63,940 nucleotides of DNA from Bacillota bacterium (GTDB taxonomy: Bacteria; Bacillota; Sulfobacillia; Sulfobacillales; Sulfobacillaceae), in contig JAJZZP010000075.1 of assembly GCA_021797515.1 (NCBI GenBank), positions 1-63,940 of the forward strand. Reading direction: 5' to 3'. The first letter of the stretch is position 1; every line of letters begins with the position of its first letter. Below the pieces are notes generated by a model. It had not been told where the DNA came from and searched no databases. It worked only from the letters and a program-made list of their open reading frames with translations. This document shows, piece after piece, positions 63,662 to 63,940 of the stretch. Both the position numbers and the translations under genes were made by a program.

Positions 63662-63940
63662 ATGCGCAGGCTCGAGCAATTGGAAGGCTGGATTCGTCGC
63701 GGTCGTCTCCGACGCTTTAGCGTCGGTCGGATCTCGGCGGATCCCATCCGCCGGCAGCTCGCCACGATCGCGCCCACCGTCTGGCATGATCTGCGGCAAC
63801 GCATCGGGCGGCAGTTGGCCCGCAATCGCGACGGGGATCGCATCGACGGACTACGGGTGGTCGCCCTGGATGGCGTGGAACTCTTCGTGCAACATTCCGT
63901 CACGTGTCGGGATTGTCTGCATCGCACTGTCAACGGCGTG
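63662..63940 (+). CDS. Transposase N-terminal part, cut by the window edge
   Basis: The frame from ATG 63662 (or the TTG codons at 63653 and 63656; preceding stop at 63641) is open to the last base: MRRLEQLEGWIRRGRLRRF, GRISADPIRRQLATIAP, then DGLRVVALDGVELF with the aspartate that looks like the first DDE residue and QHSVTCRDCLHRTV after it. The DG-x-x-VVA-x-DG-x-E-LF pattern is seen in IS4-like/DDE_Tnp_1 transposases. The rest lies outside the window. Family not fixed. Confidence 0.7.
   Translation, partial: MRRLEQLEGWIRRGRLRRFSVGRISADPIRRQLATIAPTVWHDLRQRIGRQLARNRDGDRIDGLRVVALDGVELFVQHSVTCRDCLHRTVNGV

Overview
The window looks like the chromosome of an aerobic, chemolithotroph-like member of the Bacillota, in the style of Sulfobacillus or Alicyclobacillus. 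This is inferred from gene content, not proven. The signs are strong GGAGG-type ribosome binding sites, an estimated GC near 50 %, a sortase with a sorting-signal substrate, lipoproteins, an Mrp/MIP18 iron-sulfur pair, assimilatory sulfate genes (sat, cysH), a UDP-sulfoquinovose synthase, membrane-anchored c-type cytochromes and a quinoprotein-like propeller, mixed with many insertion-sequence relics.

Layout. 1-1004 is degenerate DNA. 1005-4865 (minus) is a polysaccharide group: flippase, GT4 glycosyltransferase and FkbM methyltransferase. 4866-6481 is an IS graveyard with IS110 and IS630 fragments. 6482-11268 is a divergent catabolic module under a LacI-type regulator (MFS transporter, small unknown protein, family III CoA-transferase, metallo-beta-lactamase-fold hydrolase), with matching AAACGTTT operators at both promoters. 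Its last gene survives only as a 16-codon stub in front of an IS1634 relic. 12290-19712 holds a DUF218 protein, a DUF1616 protein, a CPBP protease, two GT4 enzymes and the gmd/rmd pair for GDP-D-rhamnose. 19845-33693 (minus) is a long, tightly overlapping surface-glycan cluster that starts with an LPVTA sorting-signal protein and a class D-like sortase and runs through seven or eight glycosyltransferase-type proteins, an alpha/alpha-toroid protein and a 793-residue anchored CARDB protein.

33800-37360 contains orphan terminators, a Ycf48-like lipoprotein and a decayed copy of a repeat that recurs at the right end. 37361-43339 is housekeeping: DUF420 protein, esterase, sat/cysH, two convergent D-Ala-D-Ala carboxypeptidases and an MntR-type regulator. 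43548-48014 is a sugar ABC importer (no ATPase) divergent from its LacI regulator, with two cre-like operators between them. 48133-54518 carries a HAD hydrolase, an MBL hydrolase, sulfoquinovose synthase, a peroxiredoxin with an in-frame TGA exactly at the peroxidatic cysteine (probable selenoprotein), a methyltransferase, a cupin and the Mrp/MIP18 pair. 54765-57949 is a small exported redox group (propeller-cytochrome c fusion plus a small cytochrome c). 58012-62526 is an acetyltransferase, a PIG-V-like/DPM-like/GtrA lipid-linked glycosylation set and a split ThrE exporter. The right end is mobile DNA: an IS3 relic, the second repeat copy with a small IS-associated gene and back-to-back terminators, and the start of a transposase cut by the window edge.

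The strongest candidates for something new are the selenocysteine-type peroxiredoxin, the sortase-led glycan operon with two unrecognised or weakly recognised proteins, and the repeated terminator-insulated mobile unit.
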